From the NCBI RefSeq assembly GCF_900111345.1, contig NZ_FOGY01000008.1, positions 62,001 to 126,000 on the forward strand: a stretch of 64,000 bases of DNA, read 5' to 3'. A model generated the notes under the pieces. The model worked only from the letters and a program-made list of their open reading frames with translations, had not been told where the DNA came from and ran no database searches. This document shows, in pieces, positions 48,958-58,333 of this stretch (positions within the stretch are counted from its first letter, which is position 1; each line of letters starts with the position of its first letter). A program made the translations under genes and the position numbers. The stretch is from Psychrobacillus sp. OK032. Lineage in GTDB: Bacteria > Bacillota > Bacilli > Bacillales_A > Planococcaceae.

Positions 48958-50274
48958 TCACTCCTTTTCCATCGTTAGAGGAAGGTCAAGATGAACAATA
49001 TCTTCTAGTGTTTCTCTTCTAACAGCTAATTGATGTTTTCCATTTTCCACAAACACTACTGCGGGTCTAGTTAGGCGATTGTAATTACTTGCCATTGCAT
49101 ATCCATAAGCACCGGTACAGAACATCGCTAAAATGTCTCCTGGTTCTGCTTTTGGTAATGTAATATGTTCAATCAGTTTATCGCCAGATTCACAACATTT
49201 ACCAGCAATCGTATATGCTTCATCTGCTTTTTCGTCCAGTTTATTTGCAATGACTGCATCGTACAGTGCACCATAAAGGGCAGGTCGAATATTATCCGAC
49301 ATTCCACCATCTACAGCCAAGTAGTTACGAACGTCTGGTACTTCTTTTTGGGAACCGATTGTATACAAAGAAGTTCCTGCATCTCCTACAAGCGAACGAC
49401 CTGGTTCGATCCAAATTTCAGGCATTGCAAAGTCTGTTTCAGCAATTAGACCTTTTACGACCATGATCATTTCTTTCACATAAACAGAAGGTTCAAGTGG
49501 CGTATCTTCTTGCGTATACTTAATGCCAAAGCCACCGCCTAAATTTAATACGGTACACTCGAAATCATAATCATGATGCCATTCAATCATTTTTTTTATT
49601 AATTTTTCAGCAGCAACTTTAAATCCGATTGTTTCAAAAATTTGAGAGCCAATATGACAATGAAGGCCAAGTAATTGAATATAATCATCTTGATACACTT
49701 GCTCGAAAGCAAGATCTGCTTGTCCATTCATCAAATCAAATCCAAATTTTGAATCTTGTTGTCCAGTTGTAATATAGTCATGTGTATGTGCTTCTACCCC
49801 TGGAGTGACACGTAAAAGTATATTTACTTTTTGGTTGTGTTCTGCAGTTAGTTGTTTTAGTAACTCGATTTCATAGAAATTATCTACAACGATACAGCCG
49901 ATATTATGTTCGATTGCTAGCAATAGTTCTGCTTTGCTTTTATTGTTTCCATGAAAATGGATTCGATCTACTGGAAATCCGGCTTTAATCGCTGTATATA
50001 ACTCTCCGCTAGAAACTACATCAAGCGACAAATTTTCTTGTTTCATGACTTGATACATAGCCACACTAGAAAAAGCTTTACTCGCATAAGCAACTTGCGC
50101 AGGTACATTTTGTTCTTGGAACGTCTGGATAAATGCACGGGCACGCTCTCTTATAAGCGACAAATCATAAACGAATAAGGGTGTTCCGTATGTTTTTGCT
50201 AAATCTAAGCTATCAATTCCACCTAGTACTAAATGACCTTTTTCATTTACTGCATGTGTTGATACCATTACCAA
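48958..50274 (-). CDS. lysA: Diaminopimelate decarboxylase
   Basis: PLP enzyme forming L-lysine from meso-diaminopimelate. 438 residues, fold-type III: PLP-lysine in YASKAFSS near residue 66, glycine loop LGGGFGIKYT, EPGRSLV and the CCESGD motif. The TTG at 50274 has GAGG eight bases upstream; an ATG two codons on is an alternative. Position after spoVAF matches B. subtilis. Confidence 0.95.
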   Translation of the reverse strand: MVMVSTHAVNEKGHLVLGGIDSLDLAKTYGTPLFVYDLSLIRERARAFIQTFQEQNVPAQVAYASKAFSSVAMYQVMKQENLSLDVVSSGELYTAIKAGFPVDRIHFHGNNKSKAELLLAIEHNIGCIVVDNFYEIELLKQLTAEHNQKVNILLRVTPGVEAHTHDYITTGQQDSKFGFDLMNGQADLAFEQVYQDDYIQLLGLHCHIGSQIFETIGFKVAAEKLIKKMIEWHHDYDFECTVLNLGGGFGIKYTQEDTPLEPSVYVKEMIMVVKGLIAETDFAMPEIWIEPGRSLVGDAGTSLYTIGSQKEVPDVRNYLAVDGGMSDNIRPALYGALYDAVIANKLDEKADEAYTIAGKCCESGDKLIEHITLPKAEPGDILAMFCTGAYGYAMASNYNRLTRPAVVFVENGKHQLAVRRETLEDIVHLDLPLTMEKE

Positions 50275-50343
50275 TTAAATCGCCTCTTTTCCTCTTTCGC
50301 TATAGAAACTTTACCACATTAAAAGAGGAGATTGCAATGGGAT

Positions 50344-51792
50344 TCATGACCGCTTGCGATCATACGATCTAGTAATAAACGGGCGTTTGGCATCAACTGG
50401 CATAGGAAAACGAATAACGGTTCGCAAAAATGCTACTGGAAAAAAAGGAATTGCCGGCCACAAATAAGGGACATTCATAGGTTTTAATGAACCAACGTAC
50501 CAAAGTAAGCATACAATTGCGATAAAGAAACCATTTACCCCAAACAATGCAGTACTTAGTAGTATAAACGTTCGAAAGATTTTCGTCGTAATACTAAGTT
50601 CATACGAAGGGATTGAAAAAGTAAATATCGCTGTGATTGCTGTATATAAGATTACTTCTGGAACAAATAATCCTACATCTACCGCCATTTGCCCGATGAC
50701 TAATGCGGCAATAATTCCCATCGCCGTCGATAAAGGTGTGGGCGTATGAATGGCTGCTAGCCGCAAAAATTCAATCCCCACATCCGCAATGAGTATTTGT
50801 AGTAAAAGTGGAATTTCTCCTAATTCTTTAGGTCCAAAGAAGTCGATTGATTTCGGCAAAAATTCCGGATGCTTTGAAAGTAAATACCAAAAAGGAAGTA
50901 AAAATAAACTTAACGCTACTCCAACCAAACGGATCCAACGCACAATTGTACCAATGAAAGGAGCCTGCCTGTATTCCTCAGCATGTTGCATATGGTGAAA
51001 AATAGTCGTTGGTACAATAATGGCAGATGGTGACGTATCAACAACAATCACGATATGCCCTTCTAACAAATGAGCAGCGGCTATATCAGGTCTTTCGGTA
51101 AATCGAACAAATGGTAATGGATGAAATCCTTGTTTAAACAACCATTCTTCTAGTGCTTTATCGGTCATTGTAAAGCCATCGTGCTTTATTTTACTTAGCC
51201 TATCTCGAATTTGCTTCAAATTTTCTTCATTTGCAATGCCTTTTATATACGAAATTGCAATGTCTGTTTGACCTAAATTCGATACTTGATGTAGTTCAAA
51301 CTTTAAATCCGGGTCGCGAATCCTTCTGCGAATAAGCGCAGTATTTTGCACAATATTTTCCGTAAATCCATCCCTCGAACCCCTAACAACTTTTTCATTG
51401 TCCGGTTCTTCAGGACTTCTTCCTGGATAAGACCGGACATCGATTGTATAGACAGAGCCATTTTCTAAGATGAATGTTACTTGTCCACTGAGTAATGCAA
51501 CTAGCCATTTCTCTTTATCATCATATTGTGTTATCGAATAGTAGGGAAAATAATGTTCGATCACATTATTTTCATCGAGTGTTCCTTCTTGTAATTCTAC
51601 CTGCGCATTCGTAAGTAACTCTGTCAGGACCAGGCCATCAACTAATCCATTAATATACACAAGCAATACGGGAAATTCATACAAATGCGTATGCAATGTT
51701 CCAAAATCGTACGATTCGTTTACGCCGAATTTTTCTTTTAAATACGATTCTGCTTCAGACATACTTGAAAATAAAGGTTTCGTTTCAATCAC
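50344..51792 (-). CDS. spoVAF: Stage V sporulation protein AF (GerA-like)
   Basis: 482 residues. N-terminal soluble part related to GerA-type germinant receptor A subunits and about five membrane helices in the C-terminal half (from about 275). Part of the SpoVA/dipicolinate-release machinery in Bacillus. GTG start overlaps the sigF stop by 4 bases, so it is in the spoIIA operon. No spoVAA-spoVAE genes lie between, unlike B. subtilis. Confidence 0.9.
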   Translation of the reverse strand: MIETKPLFSSMSEAESYLKEKFGVNESYDFGTLHTHLYEFPVLLVYINGLVDGLVLTELLTNAQVELQEGTLDENNVIEHYFPYYSITQYDDKEKWLVALLSGQVTFILENGSVYTIDVRSYPGRSPEEPDNEKVVRGSRDGFTENIVQNTALIRRRIRDPDLKFELHQVSNLGQTDIAISYIKGIANEENLKQIRDRLSKIKHDGFTMTDKALEEWLFKQGFHPLPFVRFTERPDIAAAHLLEGHIVIVVDTSPSAIIVPTTIFHHMQHAEEYRQAPFIGTIVRWIRLVGVALSLFLLPFWYLLSKHPEFLPKSIDFFGPKELGEIPLLLQILIADVGIEFLRLAAIHTPTPLSTAMGIIAALVIGQMAVDVGLFVPEVILYTAITAIFTFSIPSYELSITTKIFRTFILLSTALFGVNGFFIAIVCLLWYVGSLKPMNVPYLWPAIPFFPVAFLRTVIRFPMPVDAKRPFITRSYDRKRS

Positions 51793-52574
51793 CTATCTTT
51801 AGCTTTTGATTGCTCTTCAAATCCGGCTGGAACAAGCCATAATTTAAGCTGGCTTAATATTTTCTTCTCGAGTCGTGACACTTGTACTTGCGAAATACCG
51901 AGTCGCTCGGCAATATCACTTTGTGTACAGTCTAGGTAATATCGCAAGTAAATAATCATTTGTTCTCGTTTATCTAGTTTTTCCACTAGTTCTCTTAGTG
52001 GAATATGGTCAAATGACTTCTCCGAGCGTTCATCTTTCATCTGATCCATCAATGTAAGTGCATCACCACTTTCATTTTCGTACAATTGCTCTTGTAGGGA
52101 TGCAGGATCTCTTAATGCATCGGCAGCCATAACTATTTCTTCTCTCGATACTTCTAAAATACTAGCTAGTTCAAGAATCGTTGGTTGACGTTCGTGTTTT
52201 TTCAGAAAATCATCTGTTGCATGACGAATTTTAAAATTTAACTCTCGAATAGAACGACTGATTTTCACCATTCCATCATCTCTTAAAAACCGCTGAATTT
52301 CTCCAATAATCATCGGAACTGCATACGTAGAAAACTTAACTTCATATGCCAAGTCAAATTTATCTACCGATTTCATCAGACCAATACAACCAATTTGAAA
52401 CAAATCCTCTAAATCCGCTCCTCGTGAAGCAAATCGCTGCACAATTGACCAAACTAACCGAGTATTTCCTTCTATCATTTGCTGCCTTGCCTGTTTATCA
52501 CCAGCTTGCGATAGTGCGATGAGTTCCCTCATTTTTTCTTGGGTTAATAAAGCCGACGTCTTATTATTCATCAT
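51789..52574 (-). CDS. sigF: Forespore sigma factor SigF
   Basis: 261 residues, sigma-70 group 3: region 2 (LVWSIVQRFASRGADLEDLF, YEVKFSTYAVPMIIGEIQRF), region 3 and region 4 (LDCTQSDIAERLGISQVQVS). Drives early forespore gene expression; held by SpoIIAB until SpoIIAA releases it. Third gene of the spoIIA operon, its ATG overlapping the spoIIAB stop. Confidence 0.96.
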   Translation of the reverse strand: MMNNKTSALLTQEKMRELIALSQAGDKQARQQMIEGNTRLVWSIVQRFASRGADLEDLFQIGCIGLMKSVDKFDLAYEVKFSTYAVPMIIGEIQRFLRDDGMVKISRSIRELNFKIRHATDDFLKKHERQPTILELASILEVSREEIVMAADALRDPASLQEQLYENESGDALTLMDQMKDERSEKSFDHIPLRELVEKLDKREQMIIYLRYYLDCTQSDIAERLGISQVQVSRLEKKILSQLKLWLVPAGFEEQSKAKDR

Positions 52575-53020
52575 TAGACAATCCTACTAGATTCTTGAAT
52601 TGGCACAAATCGCTTCGTAATAGTTACAGTCGTCCCCCTATCAGGAATTGAGTATATCTCCACATCGTCACTAAAGCTTTCCATAATTGTGAACCCCATT
52701 CCAGAACGCTCTTGCTCCGGCTTCGTTGTAAACAGTGGCTCGCGAGCCTGGCTTACATCTCGAATGCCACGACCATAATCCACAATCGATACGATAATTT
52801 CTCTATCTACACGTTGCGCATGAATTTCTATTTTTCCTACTCCATCTTCTTCATAACCATGTACAATGGCATTCGTTACCGCTTCGGAAATTACTGTTTT
52901 AAACTCGGATAATTCTTCGATAGTTGGATCTATTGCTGCGATAAAACTGGACATTACCATTCTCGCTAATGCTTCATTCTCACTTTTTGCTATAAAAGAT
53001 AGTGTGATCTCATTGTCCAT
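52574..53020 (-). CDS. spoIIAB: Anti-sigma-F factor and kinase SpoIIAB
   Basis: 148 residues, GHKL ATPase/serine kinase: N-box SEAVTNAIVHGYEE, G1 DYGRGI, G2 RSGMGFTIM. Binds sigma-F and phosphorylates SpoIIAA. ATG at 53020 follows AGGGGG by eight bases and overlaps spoIIAA by 11 bases. Confidence 0.96.
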   Translation of the reverse strand: MDNEITLSFIAKSENEALARMVMSSFIAAIDPTIEELSEFKTVISEAVTNAIVHGYEEDGVGKIEIHAQRVDREIIVSIVDYGRGIRDVSQAREPLFTTKPEQERSGMGFTIMESFSDDVEIYSIPDRGTTVTITKRFVPIQESSRIV

Positions 53021-53366
53021 AAACAATTCCCCCTAACTTTGACATTATTTCAATTTCTGATTCGTTATAAATATAGGGACTTAATCCTGCAAACTGAAAA
53101 ATTTTCTTCATGGTCGGTGATGGATTAACGATAATCGTTTGTCCTTCGATTGGAGCAAGCTCACGCATTCTTCCGAGAATAAGCCCTATGCCGGAACTAT
53201 CCATAAAATTTAAATCTTTTAAATTCCAAACTAATACTTTAATAGACCCATTTTTAATCAGTGGCACTATTTCATTTCGAATATCTGTCGTACTATGATG
53301 GTCTAATTCACCTTTTAATCGAATAATAATAATTTCGTCTCCAACTCTTTCTACTTCATGTATCAT
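53010..53366 (-). CDS. spoIIAA: Anti-anti-sigma factor SpoIIAA
   Basis: 118 residues, STAS domain, with the phosphorylatable serine in NFMDSSGIGLILGR. Dephosphorylated form displaces sigma-F from SpoIIAB. ATG at 53366 preceded by GGAGG. First gene of spoIIAA-spoIIAB-sigF-spoVAF. dacF, which precedes it in B. subtilis, is absent. Confidence 0.95.
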   Translation of the reverse strand: MIHEVERVGDEIIIIRLKGELDHHSTTDIRNEIVPLIKNGSIKVLVWNLKDLNFMDSSGIGLILGRMRELAPIEGQTIIVNPSPTMKKIFQFAGLSPYIYNESEIEIMSKLGGIVYGQ

Positions 53367-53390
53367 AAAAATCGCCTCCTCTGATAGCGC

Positions 53391-53420
53391 AATTCTACAT
53401 GAACAGATGTTATTCCTTGC
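53391..53420 (-). promoter_or_regulatory. Candidate sigma-H promoter of the spoIIA operon
   Basis: Minus strand carries CAAGGAATA and, 12 bases on, GTAGAATT, close to the sigma-H pattern (RNAGGAWWW / RNNGAATWW). The predicted start would be about 18 bases ahead of the spoIIAA ATG. Bacillus spoIIA is sigma-H and Spo0A dependent; a Spo0A box was not looked for exhaustively. Confidence 0.5.
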
Positions 53421-53513
53421 GCTTGACAAAAGTAGAAGAAATGATATCTTATTAGTCGATTTTCGACAAAGGGCTGCTCGTTATAAGTATGGGATAATTA
53501 ATCATTTTTTAAT

Positions 53514-53567
53514 CAAAAAATAGGCATCTCGTAAAAGTTTTTATAAACCTTCACAAGATGCCTATTT
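53514..53567 (-). terminator. Terminator on the far side of the 82-bp array
   Basis: Minus-strand arms AAATAGGCATCTTGTGAAGG and ACGAGATGCCTATTT, followed by TTTTG. No gene lies between it and the pdp terminator at 54.3 kb, only the array, so it may end an array transcript or readthrough from pdp. Confidence 0.72.
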
Positions 53568-53584
53568 GTTTATATAAAATATCG

Positions 53585-54290
53585 GATGCACATAGGGCTA
53601 TTGTATACAGATTGGGGCATCTGAACATTGATATATCGTGCGATCATACAAGCGTCGCATCCGCCCATATATCCTGCCTATACGACCATAAAACTACGAC
53701 ATCCGATCATTAATAAATCGAGCGATCATATAAGCGTCGTATCCGCCCATATATCCTGCCTATACGACCATAAAACCGCGGCATCCGATCAATAATAAAT
53801 CGAGCGATCATATAAACGCCGCATCCGCCCATATATCCCCCTTATACGCACATAAAACTACGACATCCGATCAATAAAAACTATCCGATCATACAAGCGT
53901 CGTATCCGCCCATATATCCTGCCTATACGACCATAAAACCGCGGCATCCGATCAATAATAAATCGAGCGATCATATAAACGCCGCATCCGCCCATATATC
54001 CCGCCTATACGACCATAAAACTACGGCATCCGATCATTAATAAATCGAGCGATCATACAAGCGTCGTATCCGCCCATATATCCCGCCTATACGACCATAA
54101 AACTACGGCATCCGATCATTAATAAATCGAGCGATCATACAAGCGTCGTATCCGCCCATATATCCTGCCTATACGACCATAAAACTACGGCATCCGATCA
54201 ATAAAAAACTATCCGATCATATAAACGCCGCATCCGCCCATATATCCTACCTATACGAGCATTAACGGCTCCTATCCGCACATAAATATT
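53585..54290. repeat. Nested tandem array: about 8 units of 82 bp, each of four ~21-bp subunits
   Basis: A CGnYCAT core begins at 53641, 53662, 53683, 53704, then 53723, and so on to 54277: 32 cores. Spacing within each unit is 21, 21, 19, 21. Unit starts (CGATCAT after GAG or TAT) are 53641, 53723, 53805, 53886, 53968, 54050, 54132 and 54214. Subunits begin TATCCGCCCATATATCCTGC, TATACGACCATAAAACTACG, CATCCGATCATTAATAAATC and AGCGATCATATAAGCG. 53747-53838 is repeated almost exactly at 53911-54002, two units apart. The unit is not a multiple of three and every frame has stops. Confidence 0.93.
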
Positions 54291-54298
54291 TCCCACAA

Positions 54299-54333
54299 GA
54301 AAAAAGCAGCCAAATTACAAATTTGGCCGCTTA
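54299..54333 (-). terminator. Terminator after pdp
   Basis: Minus-strand arms AAGCGGCCAAAT and ATTTGGCTGCTT, then TTTTC; 15 bases past the pdp stop. Confidence 0.87.
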
Positions 54334-54347
54334 CTTTTTAATGAATA

Positions 54348-55637
54348 TTACATTATCTTCAAAATAGACTTATTCTTCACTGATTTAGCATCCTTAATCG
54401 AATAAGCTTCTTCAATTAATCGGATAGACTCATCAACTGCATCTTTATTAGAATACAGAACTGCTAAAGTATCACCTTTTTTAATTGGTTGCCCGGTTAG
54501 TGCTACTAATTTAACGCCAGCGTCAAAATCTAGCACATCAGCTTTCGTCAAACGACCAGCGCCTACTAAAAGAGAGGCTTTTCCGATAAGTTCTGCGTCT
54601 ATCAAACTAATATACCCATCTTGCCCAGCTTTCACTTCGATCTCATGCTTCGTAGTTTTGGCATGAACATCAGAAGCATCTCCACCTTGTGCAGTAATAA
54701 ACTCTTTAAACTTAGCTAATGCTGCACCGTTTGAAAGTACTTCTAATACTTTCTGCTCGCTTGCCTCATCACTGGCACCAGTAGCGAGTTGATACATTTT
54801 AGAAGAAATCGCGATAGTTACATCCAAAAGGCCTTGTTCACTTTCTTTATAGTTGCTTAGGAAATCATGCGCTTCCGCAACTTCTAGCTTATTTCCGATA
54901 TTATGACCAAGTGGCTGATTCATATCAGTAATAACGACCGCCACTTTTCTGCCTAAACTCTCACCGATTTGGATCATAGTTTCGGCTAACTCAGAAGCAT
55001 GCTCTAAATCCTTCATAAATGCACCTTTACCGCATTTTACATCGAGAACGATTCCATCGGCACCGCTCGCTATTTTCTTGCTCATTATAGAAGATGCGAT
55101 TAATGGAATACTATCAACAGTACCCGTCACATCTCGTAACGCGTAAAGTTTTTTATCAGCAGGTGTTAAATTACCCGATTGACCGACAATCGCAATTTTA
55201 TGTTCATTTACTTGTTTAATAAATTCATCCGCTTCTAATTCCACATGAAAACCATCGATAGATTCTAACTTATCTACCGTACCACCAGTAATTCCAAGAC
55301 CTCTACCGCTCATTTTGGCAATTGGAATATTTAATGACGCTAAAATTGGTGCAACAAGTAAACTTACTTTGTCGCCGATTCCACCAGTACTATGCTTATC
55401 CACTTTAAAGCCTTCGATACTTGTAAGGTCAATAACATCGCCTGATTCCACCATTGCCTTCGTTAACCAAGCTGTTTCGTTTTCATCCATTCCATGAATG
55501 AGAATTGCCATAAGCATGGAACTCATTTGGTAATCTGGCACTTCATCGTTTGTATATTTCGCTATCATATATTGTATTTCTTCTTCTGTAAGTGAATTGT
55601 TTCGTTTTTTCTTATCAATCAATTCGAGCATATTCAT
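54348..55637 (-). CDS. pdp: Pyrimidine-nucleoside phosphorylase
   Basis: Phosphorolysis of uridine, thymidine and deoxyuridine. 429 residues (B. subtilis Pdp about 434). Phosphate and nucleoside motifs KVDKHSTGGIGDKVSL and AKMSGRGLGITGGTVDKLES; C-terminal domain with the lysine-rich end. Follows drm by 20 bp, forming the drm-pdp catabolic pair. GGGG-rich site before the ATG. Confidence 0.94.
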   Translation of the reverse strand: MNMLELIDKKKRNNSLTEEEIQYMIAKYTNDEVPDYQMSSMLMAILIHGMDENETAWLTKAMVESGDVIDLTSIEGFKVDKHSTGGIGDKVSLLVAPILASLNIPIAKMSGRGLGITGGTVDKLESIDGFHVELEADEFIKQVNEHKIAIVGQSGNLTPADKKLYALRDVTGTVDSIPLIASSIMSKKIASGADGIVLDVKCGKGAFMKDLEHASELAETMIQIGESLGRKVAVVITDMNQPLGHNIGNKLEVAEAHDFLSNYKESEQGLLDVTIAISSKMYQLATGASDEASEQKVLEVLSNGAALAKFKEFITAQGGDASDVHAKTTKHEIEVKAGQDGYISLIDAELIGKASLLVGAGRLTKADVLDFDAGVKLVALTGQPIKKGDTLAVLYSNKDAVDESIRLIEEAYSIKDAKSVKNKSILKIM

Positions 55638-55657
55638 CTAATTCCCCGCCTTAACTT

Positions 55658-56836
55658 TTATATTAATGAAGATAAAAAACTTTTCCCAAATGCAGTTTTA
55701 GCAACGCCAAAGTTGTCTGCGATCGTTGCGCCAATATCCGCAAATGTCGTGCAAAGTTGTAGCTCTTTTATTTCTTTTAATGCTGGAGAATAAAGGATCA
55801 ACGGAACAAATTCGCGTGTATGATCCGTTCCTGGCATAGTTGGATCATTCCCATGGTCCGCAGTAATTATAAGTAAGTCTTCTTCTGTTAACTTCGGTAA
55901 AACTTCTTTTAAACGAGCATCGAATGCTTCTAGCGCTTTTCCGTATCCGATTGGATCACGACGGTGTCCAAAAGAAGCATCGAAATCTACTAAATTTAAG
56001 AAGCTAATGCCAGTAAAATCTTTATCTAATGTTGCGATAAATTTATCCATGCCATCCATATTGTCCGTTGTGCGTTCTGTCGAAGTAATTCCTTCTCCAT
56101 TAAAAATGTCATCAATTTTACCGATTGCTAAAACGTCAAATCCGGCATCTTGTAATTCATTCATCGCTGTACGGCCAAAAGGTTTTAACGCATAATCATG
56201 ACGATTCGACGTACGAACAAAGTTTCCTGGCTGTCCTTTAAATGGACGTGCAATAATTCTACCAACTAAAAATTCCTCGGAAAGTGTCAATTCTCTTGCC
56301 ACTTCACAAATATGATAAAGTTCTTCTAATGGAATAATTTCTTCGTGCGCAGCAATTTGTAAAACTGGATCTGCTGAAGTATATACTATGATTGCTCCAG
56401 ATTTCATATGTTCTTCGCCAAGTTCATCTAAAATAGCTGTACCACTTGCTGGTTTATTACCAATTACTTTACGTCCTATTTTTTCTTCTAATGCCGTAAT
56501 TAGTTTTTCCGGAAATCCATTTGGATATACTTTAAAAGGCGTATCAATGTTCAGCCCCATAATCTCCCAATGCCCTGTCATTGTATCTTTCCCAACAGAG
56601 GCTTCTTGCATTTTCCCAAAGTACGCAGTTGGGGTTTCTACACGGTCAATCCCTTGAATCGTGTCGATATTGCCAAGACCAAGTTTTTGCATCTCTGGCA
56701 TGTTCAGTCCATTCATTTTCTCTGCTATATGTCCTAAAGTATGCGATCCTACATCTCCGAAAGCAGCAGCATCAGGTGCCTCGCCGATACCAACGGAGTC
56801 CATTACGATAACATGAATACGTTTGAATTTGCTCAT
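55658..56836 (-). CDS. drm: Phosphopentomutase
   Basis: Interconverts ribose/deoxyribose 1-phosphate and 5-phosphate, feeding nucleoside sugars into central metabolism. 392 residues, alkaline-phosphatase superfamily with metal motifs [12 protein letters not shown] at 12-23, the DTMTGHWEI loop (phospho-threonine site) and [17 protein letters not shown]. Also known as deoB. In B. subtilis it directly follows xerD; here a 3-gene insert and a xerD fragment separate them. Confidence 0.95.
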   Translation of the reverse strand: MSKFKRIHVIVMDSVGIGEAPDAAAFGDVGSHTLGHIAEKMNGLNMPEMQKLGLGNIDTIQGIDRVETPTAYFGKMQEASVGKDTMTGHWEIMGLNIDTPFKVYPNGFPEKLITALEEKIGRKVIGNKPASGTAILDELGEEHMKSGAIIVYTSADPVLQIAAHEEIIPLEELYHICEVARELTLSEEFLVGRIIARPFKGQPGNFVRTSNRHDYALKPFGRTAMNELQDAGFDVLAIGKIDDIFNGEGITSTERTTDNMDGMDKFIATLDKDFTGISFLNLVDFDASFGHRRDPIGYGKALEAFDARLKEVLPKLTEEDLLIITADHGNDPTMPGTDHTREFVPLILYSPALKEIKELQLCTTFADIGATIADNFGVAKTAFGKSFLSSLI

Positions 56837-56959
56837 TTTTTTGCCTCCTACTATTTTCTTCTAGTTTACCAAAAAAATCAGGAAAGTACAGGTCAGACCT
56901 CTGACTTATTTTCAAATATTATTTGTACCCATTATAACAATATTTGTCTACAAAACGAA

Positions 56960-57000
56960 ATAAACAGCCAGTTACCGGTAAAATACCGGTTACTGGCTGT
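56960..57000 (-). terminator. Terminator after the glycosyltransferase operon
   Basis: Minus-strand arms ACAGCCAGTAACCGGT and ACCGGTAACTGGCTGT with a 4-base loop, followed by TTATTT: a perfect 16-bp stem. Confidence 0.88.
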
Positions 57001-57057
57001 AAAAAAGTGGTTTCAAAAAGTATAAATGAACACTCTTGCTCATCTGTCAAATCAATA

Positions 57058-58236
57058 TTATGAGGCATTGTACATTTTATTATACTCAACAAGTAAAACA
57101 TCATACATGTTCTCAATTGCCTTCGCAAAATAGGTGGCTGAAAATCTTTCGACTGATTGGATAGCGCCAAGTGATAAACGTTCTTTATTACTTTTGCTAT
57201 ATAAAATACTATCTATAAATTGTAAAAAATCATCCGCTTCATAAAAAGCGTAGCCATTAACATCATTCTGAAGCACTCCGTCTAAACAACGATCTGCTTT
57301 TGCTACAACCGGTAGCGCTGAAGCTAATGCTTCAATGTAAGTAAGTCCTTGCGTTTCACTCTGGGAGGCACTGATAAAAACATCACCTAATTGATAGTAA
57401 ATACCGATATCATCCCATGGTCTTTCCCCTACAAAGATCGTTTGTTTATCAATACCTAACTGATTCGCAAGCACTTCCAGATTGCTTCTTTCCGGACCGT
57501 CACCGATCAACACAAATTTTACATCTGCATTACTGGTCAAATAGGATTTCAATGATAGCAATAGTTCAGCAATATTTTTTTCTTCTGATATTCTTCCAAT
57601 GTAAAGTAGCACTTTATCTTTTTCTTCTATTTCTAAATCCGCACGTAGCTTTTGTACTGTAGCAGATTTTTTATTGTTTTCGGAGAATTTTTCGAGCTCA
57701 ATGCCTGTGGGGATAATAGATATAGATTGCTCTACATTATAATCTAACAATAAATCCCTCACCTTTTCAGTTGGAACAATCACTCGATCGACTGAATTAC
57801 AAAAGTTTGCACTTATTTTTCTGGCAGTATTTTTTGCTATAAAATCTAACATTCTAAACTTTACGATATAATGTGTGTAATCCTCATATATAGTGTGGTA
57901 CGTGTGTAAAAGAGGTATATTAAATTTCCTCGCAATTGCCCTTCCGAAAATTCCTAACGAAAATTCGGTATGTGTATGAATAATATCCAGATCTAGTGCC
58001 TTTATGAATCTCACTAATCGTGGATGGTAAAACATTCCTAAACGTCTTGCACTTGCAAATGGAATACTCGGCATTCGATATACATTTTTCTCATTATCTC
58101 CTGCTTTTGGATCAGTTGTTGTAAAAACATATACTTCATGGCCAAACATTTCAAGATTTTCTTTAAGTATGAGAACAGAATTTGCGACCCCATTTACTTG
58201 GGGGTAAAATGTATCGGAAAAAAGACCAATTTTCAT
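57058..58236 (-). CDS. GT4 glycosyltransferase, diacylglycerol glucosyltransferase type
   Basis: 392 residues, GT-B fold. N-terminal acceptor domain MKIGLFSDTFYPQVNGVANS and C-terminal donor domain with IGRISEEKN and the EX7E motif ETQGLTYIEA. Resembles the 1,2-diacylglycerol 3-alpha-glucosyltransferases of streptococci and related Bacillota, which make monoglucosyl-diacylglycerol at the membrane; sugar and acceptor are inferred. ATG at 58236 with AAGG upstream. Last gene of a three-gene operon (with a GT and a TVP38 protein). Confidence 0.8.
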   Translation of the reverse strand: MKIGLFSDTFYPQVNGVANSVLILKENLEMFGHEVYVFTTTDPKAGDNEKNVYRMPSIPFASARRLGMFYHPRLVRFIKALDLDIIHTHTEFSLGIFGRAIARKFNIPLLHTYHTIYEDYTHYIVKFRMLDFIAKNTARKISANFCNSVDRVIVPTEKVRDLLLDYNVEQSISIIPTGIELEKFSENNKKSATVQKLRADLEIEEKDKVLLYIGRISEEKNIAELLLSLKSYLTSNADVKFVLIGDGPERSNLEVLANQLGIDKQTIFVGERPWDDIGIYYQLGDVFISASQSETQGLTYIEALASALPVVAKADRCLDGVLQNDVNGYAFYEADDFLQFIDSILYSKSNKERLSLGAIQSVERFSATYFAKAIENMYDVLLVEYNKMYNAS

Positions 58237-58333
58237 CTTCCTTACACCTTCTTCTTGACTGATAATTAAAGTATAAAGTTGAAATGTAAAGCAAAAGCTA
58301 ATACTATTTATTTTTTTTGTAAATTCAATCAAA

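Noticed and set aside
50319-50372. Plus-strand mini-frame MGFMTACDHTI with a good AAGAGGAG site
   Set aside because: Eleven codons, antisense to the end of spoVAF, no supporting context; likely chance.
53585-54290. CRISPR array
   Set aside because: The whole 82-bp unit repeats, there are no unique spacers, spacing is 21/19 bp, and no cas gene is near.
56919-57170. Minus-strand frame overlapping the end of the glycosyltransferase gene
   Set aside because: Reads through a perfect terminator hairpin in another frame of a real gene.
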